From positions 372,001 to 436,000 of the forward strand of contig NZ_WEGK01000003.1 in assembly GCF_009604405.1 (NCBI RefSeq): a stretch of DNA of 64,000 bases, written 5' to 3'. Position numbers and translations under genes: made by a program. Positions 35,433 to 43,394 of this stretch are shown here, piece by piece. The stretch comes from Nocardia macrotermitis (GTDB lineage Bacteria; Actinomycetota; Actinomycetes; Mycobacteriales; Mycobacteriaceae). The number at the start of each line of letters is the position of its first letter. The stretch's first letter is position 1. Under the pieces are notes generated by a model, which was given only the letters and a program-made list of their open reading frames with translations, searched no databases and was not told where the DNA came from.

Positions 35433-36242
35433 CTAACCGCCGGAATTGCCATCGACCCCGGCGTCGATGGCCGCGGCGAGCGGCCCCAGATCCGCATTCA
35501 GCTCCGCGGCCAGCTGCCGGGCCACCGACACATCCTTGCGGAGGAATTCGCCGACCGATTCGGCGAACGCTGCCACCGAGCCCTTACCCGCGACGCTGTT
35601 CAGCGCTCGCCCGGAGCTGCTGGCATGCGGCAGGGCCGACAGCAGCGCGGCTTCGGTGACGCCGAGTTGTGTTGCCAGCCGGACGGATTCGGCCACCAGG
35701 CCGATCTGCGCGGCGAACAGCACGTTGTTGACGAGTTTGACCCGCTGCCCCGAACCGAGCGGGCCCAGGTGCAGGATCGGATCACCGTAGGCGGCCAGCG
35801 CGGGCCGGACCCGCTCCAGTGCCGCGGCGTCCCCGCCGCCGAACAGCGTCAACTGCCCGGCGGCGATATCGTGCGGACCGCCGCTGACCGGCACGTCCAG
35901 CACCTCGATCTCACGCGAATTCGCCACCGCGGCAATGGCTTCCACGGTCGCCGGACTGCCGGTGGTGTGCACGACCAGCACCGAGCCGGGTGGCATGGTC
36001 TCCAGCAGCGGCGTGTCCAGACAGACCGCCCGCACCTGCTCGTCGGTGAACACGCAGACGAGCACCGCCTCGGCGTCGGTCCCGGTGGCCGCGGCGAAGG
36101 GCACCGCCCGCACACCCGATTCGCCCAGGGCCTTACGGGTTTCGGCATTGCGACCCAGCGCGCTGACCTGATGTCCGGCCGATACCAGCCGCTGGATCAT
36201 GGGTAGTCCCATCCGGCCCGCACCGACGAATCCGATTCGCAT
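35433..36242 (-). CDS. NAD(P)-dependent 3-hydroxyisobutyrate dehydrogenase-like oxidoreductase
   Basis: 269 aa. N-terminal Rossmann motif GFVGAGRMGLPM; substrate-binding DVPVSGGPHD; catalytic Lys in GSGQRVKLVNN. Beta-hydroxyacid dehydrogenase family: oxidises a short or branched beta-hydroxyacid to the semialdehyde or keto acid. It follows a paralogue (36285-37100) with a 42-bp gap; both probably lie in the minus operon starting at 41723. They may act on C3-C5 fragments released by retro-aldol cleavage (inference). Confidence 0.88.
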   Translation of the reverse strand: MRIGFVGAGRMGLPMIQRLVSAGHQVSALGRNAETRKALGESGVRAVPFAAATGTDAEAVLVCVFTDEQVRAVCLDTPLLETMPPGSVLVVHTTGSPATVEAIAAVANSREIEVLDVPVSGGPHDIAAGQLTLFGGGDAAALERVRPALAAYGDPILHLGPLGSGQRVKLVNNVLFAAQIGLVAESVRLATQLGVTEAALLSALPHASSSGRALNSVAGKGSVAAFAESVGEFLRKDVSVARQLAAELNADLGPLAAAIDAGVDGNSGG

Positions 36243-36284
36243 CGCGTCTTTCCTGTCGCGTATTTCCCTGTCCGGCCGTCGAAT

Positions 36285-37100
36285 TCAGCGCGGCTTGCGC
36301 ATCATCGCGAGCGTCGCGTCGGCCGCGGTGAGCACGATGCCGGGCTCGGCGGCGGCGGTCGAGGCGAGTTCCGCGATCAGGCTCACATCCTTGTGTAGCA
36401 AACCGGCCGCGTGCACCGCGAGCTGCTCGAGGGTGTGACCGCCGGTGACCCGGCTCAGCGCGAAACTGTTCGCGGTGCCGTGCGTGATCACCTCACCGAG
36501 GCGAGCCGCGTCGACCCCGAGCGCGTTGCCGAGTTCCAGGGCGCTCTGGGAGGTGGCCAGATTGGCGGTGAACAGCAGGTTGTTCAGCAGTTTGGTGGTC
36601 TGCCCGGAGCCGACGTCGCCCAGGTGCACGATCGGGTCGCCGTAGCTGGCGAAGACCGGGCGGGCCCGCTCGACCGCCTCGGCCGCACCGCCGACCATTA
36701 CCAGCAGCCGCCGCGCCTCCGCGGCCATGCCGCCGCCGCTGACCGGCGCGTCGATGAGCGAGATACCCTGCGCGGCAGCCTTTTCCGCCAACTCGCGGCA
36801 GGTGTCGGGGTGGATGGTGCTGTGGATGGCGATGATACCGCCGGGCCGCATCCCCGCCAGCACGCCCTGCTCGCTCTCGAGCACCTGCCGCACGTCGTCG
36901 TCGCCGACGACACACAGGCACACCAGATCACTGGCCGCGGCCAGTTCCGCCGGGGTGGCCGCGGTCTTCGCGGCGGTGTCCGCGTACGGCTCGAGCGACG
37001 CCGGACGACGTGCCCACAGCGTCGTGGCGAAACCCTCCTCGGCGATCCGGCGGGCCATCGGTCCGCCCTGACTGCCCAGTCCGATGAATCCGACCCGCAT
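36285..37100 (-). CDS. 3-hydroxyisobutyrate dehydrogenase-like oxidoreductase (second copy)
   Basis: 271 aa from ATG 37100, which has GGAGG 7 bp upstream; the ATG at 37112 overlaps that ribosome site. Rossmann motif GFIGLGSQGGPM has Gln where family members usually have Met. IDAPVSGGGMAAEA and GSGQTTKLLNNLL with the catalytic Lys are present. It is clearly divergent from its neighbour, so not a recent duplication. Probably a different beta-hydroxyacid substrate. Confidence 0.88.
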   Translation of the reverse strand: MRVGFIGLGSQGGPMARRIAEEGFATTLWARRPASLEPYADTAAKTAATPAELAAASDLVCLCVVGDDDVRQVLESEQGVLAGMRPGGIIAIHSTIHPDTCRELAEKAAAQGISLIDAPVSGGGMAAEARRLLVMVGGAAEAVERARPVFASYGDPIVHLGDVGSGQTTKLLNNLLFTANLATSQSALELGNALGVDAARLGEVITHGTANSFALSRVTGGHTLEQLAVHAAGLLHKDVSLIAELASTAAAEPGIVLTAADATLAMMRKPR

Positions 37101-37168
37101 ACCTGCCTCCATATCGAAAGATGTTCCCGCGCACCGTATTCGGCGGCACGCGGTGCTGCTGTCCAGGT

Positions 37169-37672
37169 CTACGGCGCGGGTGCGGGCTGCGGCCGGTAGA
37201 ACGTGGCCAGCAGTCCACCGGTCGCGACGACACCGAGGATCAGCGCGATACCGCCGCCCGTCCAACCGGTGACGGTGATACCGGCCGCGTGATCCACCGA
37301 CAACCAGCCGGGTCCGAGGATACCCAATGCGAGGGCCACCACACCCAGCACCAGAACGTATTCATAGCCCTCTTTGAAGACGAAGAACCCGTTGTTGCGA
37401 TGCGCCAGCAGCCCGGCGACGAGCATCACCGAGATCACCGCGGCGGCCGCGAAGGAGGTGAGCAGCCCGAGAATCAGCAGCGCTCCGGCGGCGATCTCGG
37501 TCAGCACACTGAGCCAGGCTTGCAGTACAGGCTGCCGCAGCCCGAGGCCGCCGAACCATCCGGCGGTTCCGGCGATCTTCCCGCCACCGATCCAGTGGTT
37601 GACGCCGTGCGCGATCATGGTGCCGCCCAATACGACTCGCACCAGCAGTAACGCGACATCGGTCACGTGCAT
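37169..37672 (-). CDS. DoxX family membrane protein
   Basis: 167 aa with about four transmembrane helices (LLLVRVVLGGTMIAHGVNH, AGALLILGLLTSFAAA, VLVLGVVALALGIL and a C-terminal one). DoxX proteins associate with quinol or thiol oxidoreductase systems; in mycobacteria a DoxX member is part of a redox complex. Its role here is unknown. It lies between the DUF35-Ltp fusion (27 bp gap) and the dehydrogenase pair, and could link a dehydrogenase to the membrane (inference). Confidence 0.8.
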   Translation of the reverse strand: MHVTDVALLLVRVVLGGTMIAHGVNHWIGGGKIAGTAGWFGGLGLRQPVLQAWLSVLTEIAAGALLILGLLTSFAAAAVISVMLVAGLLAHRNNGFFVFKEGYEYVLVLGVVALALGILGPGWLSVDHAAGITVTGWTGGGIALILGVVATGGLLATFYRPQPAPAP

Positions 37673-37699
37673 GAAAACTCCTCGGAAACAATCGGCCGA

Positions 37700-39361
37700 T
37701 CAGGTGTCGCTACGCAACAGCAACGCCCCACCGGGGGTGAGGCCGCCACTGGAGACGACCGCGACGTGGGCGTCGGTGACCTGCCGGGCACCGCCCTCGC
37801 CGCGCAACTGCACGATAGCCTCGTGTAGCAGTCCCATGCCATGGGTACGGCCGTGCGACAGTTGACCGCCGTGGGTATTGAGTGGCAGTAATCCGTCCCG
37901 GGCGATGTTCTTACCACCGTCCAGGAAGTCCTTGGCCTCACCGATTCCGCAGAAGCCGAGCGACTCGAGCCAGGACAGACAGTTGAAGCTGAACCCGTCG
38001 TAGAGTTCGGCCACATCGACGTCGGTGGGACGCAACTCGGTGCGGGTCCACAGATGCGCGGCGGGGCCCAGTGACTGCGGTTCGTGGGTCAGCGTGCTCT
38101 GATCCCAGTCGATGCGCTCGATGATCTGCGTGCCGACCGCCTCCACGAACACCGGGGTGACGGGCAGATCCCGCGCGGCGTCGACGGCCGAGACGACGAC
38201 CGCGACCGCACCGTCGCACGGCACGTCGCAGTCGTACAGGCCGAACGGTGTGGTGATGGTCCGCGCGCCGAGGTAGTCCTCCATCGTCATCGGATCCCGG
38301 TACACCGCACTGGGATTCAGCTCGGCGTTGGCCCGCTGATTCAGCGCGATCCAGCCGAGCGTCTCGCGCGTGGTGCCGTACCGGTGGAAGTGCCGCTGCG
38401 CGTTCTGCGCGAGCGTGTGCGCCGCCGACGACGCGCCGAACGGCAGCTGCCAACTCGTGGTGCGCCCGCCGCCGGAAGAAGGCACCTTGCCCGTGCGCAT
38501 CCGCTCGTTGAACGTCGCCTCCCACACGGTCCGGAAACACAGCACGTGCCGGGCCAGCCCGCTCGCGACCGCCAGCATCGCCGCGATCACCGAACCGCCG
38601 GGCCCGAACGTCTCCATACCGCCGTTGTGCCAGGTCGGCCGCAGTCCCAGCGCCGCTTCCAGGGCGGTGACCCCGCCCTCGGCGAACCCGCCGAGATTGC
38701 CGCCGCCGGGATAGGTTGACAGTCCGTCGATATCGGCCATGGTCAGGCCCGCGTCGGCGACGGCCTGCTCACAGGCATCGATGGTCAGTTCGAGCGGTGG
38801 CCGCATGAGCCGCCGCCCGATCTGCGACATGCCGATTCCGGTGAGCGCGACCTTGTCCTCGAACTTCTCGGTGCGCACCATGGGCCGCACGTATTCGCCG
38901 AAACGTGCCGGATCGATCTCGTCCGGCGGCAGCGGGGCGGGCTCGGGCTGCTGCGTGACGGGCCGGAACACCGGCAGCCACACATTGCCGTCGGCGAGGA
39001 AGGTGACCTGCACCCGCATGCCCAGCACCAGCGACGCGGGATCGGCGTCGATGATGTTGGTGGTCAAGCGAACTCGCGGGTCGTCCTCGAGCGCCACCTG
39101 CGCGATGACGTACGGCGCGGCCATCCCCGGCACGCTGAATCGCTCGTTGATCGTGAAGCCCGCGAGCGTCCCGAAGCCGGACACCACCCGCACGCCCAGC
39201 TCCCGACTCCGGCAGTAGCGGCAGACCGGTTGCGGCGGATGGATCAGTGCCGCACAGGATTCGCACTCCTGTATCCGCAGGTTGCCGTCTTCCCCGGAGG
39301 TCCAGAAGAATTCGTTCTCCAGGGTGAGCAACGGTAGCGGTCGTCCCGATTCCTCGGCCAT
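37700..39361 (-). CDS. DUF35 (OB-fold/Zn-ribbon)-Ltp thiolase-fold fusion, probable retro-aldolase
   Basis: 553 aa in two parts. Residues 1 to about 150 are a DUF35 protein with an intact zinc ribbon (C33, C36, C47, C50; CESC and CRYC) and an OB-fold. Residues from about 169 (KVALTGIGMSQIGRR) are an SCP2-thiolase-like Ltp domain. The usual thiolase nucleophile Cys context is missing (CFRTVWEATFNERM); AELYDGFSF and NTHGGQLSHGRTHGMG fit the Ltp aldolase type. In sterol catabolism Ltp2 and the ChsH2 DUF35 domain are separate but interacting proteins that cleave a tertiary beta-hydroxyacyl-CoA; here they are one chain. Operon with a P450 and ferredoxin upstream. Confidence 0.87.
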   Translation of the reverse strand: MAEESGRPLPLLTLENEFFWTSGEDGNLRIQECESCAALIHPPQPVCRYCRSRELGVRVVSGFGTLAGFTINERFSVPGMAAPYVIAQVALEDDPRVRLTTNIIDADPASLVLGMRVQVTFLADGNVWLPVFRPVTQQPEPAPLPPDEIDPARFGEYVRPMVRTEKFEDKVALTGIGMSQIGRRLMRPPLELTIDACEQAVADAGLTMADIDGLSTYPGGGNLGGFAEGGVTALEAALGLRPTWHNGGMETFGPGGSVIAAMLAVASGLARHVLCFRTVWEATFNERMRTGKVPSSGGGRTTSWQLPFGASSAAHTLAQNAQRHFHRYGTTRETLGWIALNQRANAELNPSAVYRDPMTMEDYLGARTITTPFGLYDCDVPCDGAVAVVVSAVDAARDLPVTPVFVEAVGTQIIERIDWDQSTLTHEPQSLGPAAHLWTRTELRPTDVDVAELYDGFSFNCLSWLESLGFCGIGEAKDFLDGGKNIARDGLLPLNTHGGQLSHGRTHGMGLLHEAIVQLRGEGGARQVTDAHVAVVSSGGLTPGGALLLRSDT

Positions 39362-39409
39362 CTCGCCTCCTTACGTGTGTCGTGCTGCCTTGCCGCGGTG
39401 GTGGTTTCG

Positions 39410-40750
39410 CTATTTGCGCGCCGTGACCGGTGCGGCGAGCCGCTGGTCGTCGCAGATCCGTTGCAGCGCTTGCAGAGTCTCGTCCAGACCCGCGCCCAGG
39501 CGCGGTCCCGGGGTGAAGGTCGCGGGCAGATGCCGCATGCCCTGGATGACGCCGATGGTGTCGTAGTGCACGGTGCCCTCGGGATCGCACCGGAAGTCCG
39601 GCATCCGGTCCAGCACCGCGAGCAGCATCCGCTTGAACACCATGCGCGCCACGTTCGATCCGATGCAGCGGTGCACGCCGAGCCCGAAACTGTAGTGGCG
39701 GTTACCTCTTCGCTCGAGGTCGACCTCGTTCGGATTCTCGAACACCCGCGGATCGCGGTTGGCCATGGCCCAGGACAACCACAGCCGCTCGCCCTCGGCG
39801 AACCGCCGGCCCGCGATCTCGCAGTCCTCGGCGATGGTGCGGCCGTCCCCGGGGGCCGGGGTGAAGTAGCGCAGGAATTCCTCGGTCGCCGAGTCGAGCA
39901 TGAGATCCCGTTCGCGACTGAGCAATTCGCGCTGCTCGGGGTGCTCCGACAACCACTCCAGCGCGTGGGCGGTGAGCGCGGTGGTGGTGTCGAAGCCGCC
40001 GCCGATGATCAGCGCGAGCATGCCGATGGCGTCCATATCGGAGATCGGCTCGCCCAGCAGGGTGGAGCGGGCCACCGCGTCGATCAGGCCGGGACGCGGA
40101 TGCTGTTTGATCTCCAGGTAATTGGTGAACAGATCCATGCCCATGGCCTGGTTCATCTCGCCGACCCGCTTGTTGTCCGGGGAGTCGGGCGGAGTGTAGA
40201 CCGAGGCGTGCGCGGGCTCGTTGTAGATGGTCCAGTTGTCCAGCGGGATGCCCATCATCGCCAGGGTGAGCACCGCGGGCACGATATTGGCCAGCTCGTC
40301 GACGAAATCGATCCGGCCCGATTCGATCCGCTCGTCGATGCTGGCGCGAATCACCTCGTCCGCCAACGGAATCCAGCGTTGCACGGCGGCGGGGGACAGG
40401 TAGGGGTTGAGCGCGGCGCGCAGTTCCTTCTGCTCGGGCGGGTCCATCTCGAGGATGCCCGAGCGCCGCCGATCCTCGCCGCGATCGGGCGTCGGGATGG
40501 TGATCCCCTGGTACCCGCGGCGCACCCCTTCGGGGTCGTGATCGTTGGAAGTGTAAGGGCAGCGGGCCAATTCGAAGACCTCGCGGTTACCGGCGGCGAC
40601 CCAGTGCCCGCCGTAGGTCTCGGTCCAGGCGACCGGGCAGGACTCCTGCATCTGCGCGGTGATCGCGGTGAACTGTTCGCGGTACTGCGGGGTGTGCCGG
40701 TCGAAATGGAATACCGGCCGTCTGCGCTCGGCGGCGTCGTCCACGCTCAT
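39410..40750 (-). CDS. Cytochrome P450
   Basis: 446 aa. Heme motif FGLGVHRCIGSNVAR; I-helix GGGFDTTT; ExxR in EEFLRY. It is quite different from the P450 at 27289 and has an extended N-terminus (MSVDDAAERRRPVFHFD). The ferredoxin gene precedes it by 9 bp, giving the reverse order to the other pair. AGGA lies before the ATG. Third gene of a minus operon SDR-ferredoxin-P450-Ltp fusion, so hydroxylation is probably followed by oxidation and C-C cleavage. Confidence 0.92.
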   Translation of the reverse strand: MSVDDAAERRRPVFHFDRHTPQYREQFTAITAQMQESCPVAWTETYGGHWVAAGNREVFELARCPYTSNDHDPEGVRRGYQGITIPTPDRGEDRRRSGILEMDPPEQKELRAALNPYLSPAAVQRWIPLADEVIRASIDERIESGRIDFVDELANIVPAVLTLAMMGIPLDNWTIYNEPAHASVYTPPDSPDNKRVGEMNQAMGMDLFTNYLEIKQHPRPGLIDAVARSTLLGEPISDMDAIGMLALIIGGGFDTTTALTAHALEWLSEHPEQRELLSRERDLMLDSATEEFLRYFTPAPGDGRTIAEDCEIAGRRFAEGERLWLSWAMANRDPRVFENPNEVDLERRGNRHYSFGLGVHRCIGSNVARMVFKRMLLAVLDRMPDFRCDPEGTVHYDTIGVIQGMRHLPATFTPGPRLGAGLDETLQALQRICDDQRLAAPVTARK

Positions 40751-40759
40751 GGCGGGTTC

Positions 40760-40954
40760 CTACTCGGTGATCGCGATCGCGCGTTCGGGGCAGGAGCGCA
40801 CGGCTTCGCGCACATTCTCCTCCTGATCGGCCGGCACGTCCTCGCTCACCGGCGAGGAGTGACCGTCGATCTCGCTGAGCTCGAACATCTTCGGCGCGAT
40901 CATCGAGCAGAGTGTGTGCCCCTGGCAGCGATCGGAGTCGACTTGAACCTTCAC
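40760..40954 (-). CDS. Ferredoxin, [3Fe-4S] type
   Basis: 64 aa with only three ligand cysteines: C10, C16 (CQGHTLC) and the Cys of SCPERA; position 20 is Ala, as is usual for [3Fe-4S] P450 ferredoxins and unlike the ferredoxin at 28587. It is directly upstream of the P450 gene and is the probable redox partner. No reductase is nearby. About 60 bp separate it from the SDR upstream. Confidence 0.9.
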   Translation of the reverse strand: MKVQVDSDRCQGHTLCSMIAPKMFELSEIDGHSSPVSEDVPADQEENVREAVRSCPERAIAITE

Positions 40955-41015
40955 GATATTTCTTCCCTTCGAATTTGCTGGTCGGACGACTCGGGACGGC
41001 TACCGGTGCGCACGC

Positions 41016-41723
41016 TCAGGTGTTGCGTCCGCCGTTGACGCCGAGGATCTGACCGGTGATGTAACCGGCGTCCTCGGAGATCAGGAACGAGCAGGCCGCG
41101 GCGATGTCGGCGGGGGTGCCGACGCGGCGCACGGGGGTGCGCTGGATGTGTTCCTCGACGGTGCCGCCGAGCAGGCCCTTGCCCTCGGAGCGGCGCAGCA
41201 TGGGGGTGTCGATGAAGCCGGGCGGCACGGCGTTGACCGTGATGCCGTGCGGACCCAGTTCCAGCGCAAGGGATTTGGTGAGTCCGTTGAGGCCGGACTT
41301 GGCCGCGACGTAGGCGGACATGAACGGCTGGCCGGAGTGGGTGCTCGAGGAGGAGATGTTGACCACGCGCCCCCACTCGGCGGACATCATGTCCGGCAGC
41401 ACGGCCTGCACCATGTGGAACACACCGTGCAGGTTGACGTCGATGATCTGCTTCCACTCCTCGAAGCTGAGGTTCTGGAACCGCCGGTACTTCTCCATAC
41501 CCGCCGCGTTCACCAGCACCGTCACCGGGCCGAGCTTGGCGCGGACGTCGGTCAGGGCGGCGGCGATCTGTTCGGGATCGCTGACGTCGGCCCGATAGGC
41601 GAAGTCGTCGTCGGCGGACGGGTTCAGGTCGAGGGTGGCGACGTGCAGGCCGTCGGCGCGCAGGCGCTCGGCGATACCGAGACCGATACCGGACGCGCCG
41701 CCGGTCACTACGGCGGTTTTCAC
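41016..41723 (-). CDS. Short-chain dehydrogenase/reductase
   Basis: 235 aa from GTG 41723 (AAGGGAG 8-9 bp upstream). A longer frame reaches 41846 but is not coding-like. VTGGASGIGLG cofactor loop, catalytic Ser in NISSSSTHSG, Tyr/Lys in YVAAK, C-terminal VNGG. First gene of the minus operon, about 150 bp from the tandem operators at 41874-41910 shared with the divergent aldehyde dehydrogenase. Likely oxidises a hydroxyl made by the P450. Confidence 0.87.
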   Translation of the reverse strand: MKTAVVTGGASGIGLGIAERLRADGLHVATLDLNPSADDDFAYRADVSDPEQIAAALTDVRAKLGPVTVLVNAAGMEKYRRFQNLSFEEWKQIIDVNLHGVFHMVQAVLPDMMSAEWGRVVNISSSSTHSGQPFMSAYVAAKSGLNGLTKSLALELGPHGITVNAVPPGFIDTPMLRRSEGKGLLGGTVEEHIQRTPVRRVGTPADIAAACSFLISEDAGYITGQILGVNGGRNT

Positions 41724-41873
41724 GAAAGAATCTCCCTTCCGAATGTTGAGAACGGTACTCTCGCGCGGAACGGGTGCGCAAGGTTTCCGCAGCGGATGAG
41801 CCGGGCGGTGGCCGGGCGTTCCGGGCTGGAGTGTTTGCCGGGTCACTGATTGTTGCTACAGTCCGCTACGAAA

Positions 41874-41910
41874 GAATGTATCATTCTCCATTAAAGAGAA
41901 TGCAATTTTC
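41874..41910. promoter_or_regulatory. Tandem TetR-type operator candidates, sites 5 and 6
   Basis: GAATGTATCATTCTC (41874-41888) and GAGAATGCAATTTTC (41896-41910), centres 22 bp apart, about two helical turns. The first shares GTATCATTCTC with site 3. They lie 20 bp before the aldehyde dehydrogenase ATG (41931) and 150 bp from the divergent SDR start, so can serve both operons. Confidence 0.62.
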
Positions 41911-41930
41911 ACGCGCAGTTGGGAGACGCG

Positions 41931-43394
41931 ATGTCAGCGCAACTACAGGAGGCGGGCGTCACACGACGGCTGCTCATCGACGGGCAGTTGGTCGAGACCG
42001 AGCGCACGCTCGCCTCACTGAATCCCGCGACCGGGCAGGTGTACGGGTACGCGCCCGAGGCCGGTATCGCCGAGACCGATGCGGCCGTGGCCGCGGCCCG
42101 GCGCGCGTTCGACACCACCAGCTGGGCCACCGATCACGCGTTCCGGGCGCACTGCCTCGATCAGCTCTACACGGCGTTGCGGGACAACGTCGAAGAGCTG
42201 CGCGCGCTCACCATCGCCGAGGTCGGTGCGACGTACACGCTCACCCAGGGCAATCAGCTGGAGATCCCGTTCGAGATCGTCCGGTACTACGCGGATCTGC
42301 TGCCCAAGTACTCCTTCCGCGAGGATCTCGCCGACGTCGAGTTCCGCGGCCGCCCGCACCGGCGCTGGGTGGAGAAGGAGGCCGCGGGCGTGGTCTCGGC
42401 CATCGCGGCCTACAACTACCCGCATCAGCTCGCACTGGCCAAGCTCGCGCCCTCGCTGGCGGCCGGCTGCACGGTCGTGCTCAAGGGCGGTCCCGACACC
42501 CCGCTCGCGACGCTCGCGCTCGGCGAGATCATCGCCCAGCACACCGACATCCCCGCAGGTGTGGTGAATGTGCTTGCCTCCTCGGATGTTTCGGTGGGCG
42601 AGCGGATGACCACGCACCCGGACGTCGACGTGGTCACCTTCACCGGTTCCACGCCCGTCGGGCGCACGATCATGGCCGCCGCGGCCGGCACCCTCAAGCG
42701 GGTGTTCCTCGAACTCGGCGGGAAATCGGCGATGGTGTTGCTGGACGACGCGGACTACAACTCCAGCGCCATGTTCGCGGCGTTCAGCATCGTCAGCCAC
42801 GCCGGTCAGGGCTGTGCGCTGACCTCGCGGCTGCTGGTGCAGCGCAAGGATCACGACGCGGTGGTGGAGCAGGTCGCGAACTTCCTGGGCATGGTCAAGT
42901 ACGGCGACCCGGCCGACCCGAAAACCTATATGGGACCGCTGATCAGCGAACGTCAGCGCGAGAAGGTCGACGGTCTGGTGCAGCGTGCGGTGGCGGCCGG
43001 GGCCAAGCTGGTCACCGGCGGCGAGAAGGTCGATCCGGGCTACTTCTACAAGCCCACGCTGCTGGCCGGGGTCGATCCCGACAGCGAGATCGCGCAGGAG
43101 GAGGTCTTCGGGCCGGTCCTGGCGGTGATCCCGTACGAGGACGACGACGACGCGGTGCGCATCGCCAACAACTCGATCTACGGGCTGTCCGGCGGCGTGT
43201 TCAGCGCCTCGGAGGAGCGGGCGCTGGCGGTGGCGCGGCGTATCCGCACCGGAACCATGAGCATCAACGGCGGCAACTACTTCGCCGCGGACGCGCCGTT
43301 CGGCGGGTTCAAGCAGTCCGGCATCGGGCGTGAGATGGGAGTCGCCGGTATGGAGGAGTTTCTGGAGTCCAAGACGATCGCGGCCGCGTCGTGA
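41931..43394 (+). CDS. Aldehyde dehydrogenase (NAD(P)-dependent)
   Basis: 487 aa. Glu in LELGGKSAM, nucleophile Cys in GQGCALTSR, NAD-binding FTGSTPVGR and C-terminal PFGGFKQSGIGRE. ATG 41931 follows GGGAG by about 6 bp. First gene of a plus operon with CaiB, a DUF35/HMG-synthase-like protein and a thiolase. It would convert an aldehyde, perhaps from P450 or retro-aldol steps, to the acid. Its promoter carries two operator-like palindromes. Confidence 0.93.
   Translation: MSAQLQEAGVTRRLLIDGQLVETERTLASLNPATGQVYGYAPEAGIAETDAAVAAARRAFDTTSWATDHAFRAHCLDQLYTALRDNVEELRALTIAEVGATYTLTQGNQLEIPFEIVRYYADLLPKYSFREDLADVEFRGRPHRRWVEKEAAGVVSAIAAYNYPHQLALAKLAPSLAAGCTVVLKGGPDTPLATLALGEIIAQHTDIPAGVVNVLASSDVSVGERMTTHPDVDVVTFTGSTPVGRTIMAAAAGTLKRVFLELGGKSAMVLLDDADYNSSAMFAAFSIVSHAGQGCALTSRLLVQRKDHDAVVEQVANFLGMVKYGDPADPKTYMGPLISERQREKVDGLVQRAVAAGAKLVTGGEKVDPGYFYKPTLLAGVDPDSEIAQEEVFGPVLAVIPYEDDDDAVRIANNSIYGLSGGVFSASEERALAVARRIRTGTMSINGGNYFAADAPFGGFKQSGIGREMGVAGMEEFLESKTIAAAS

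Noticed and set aside
37700..39361. Two separate genes (DUF35 and Ltp) instead of a fusion
   Set aside because: There is one continuous reading frame with no stop or ribosome site between the domains.
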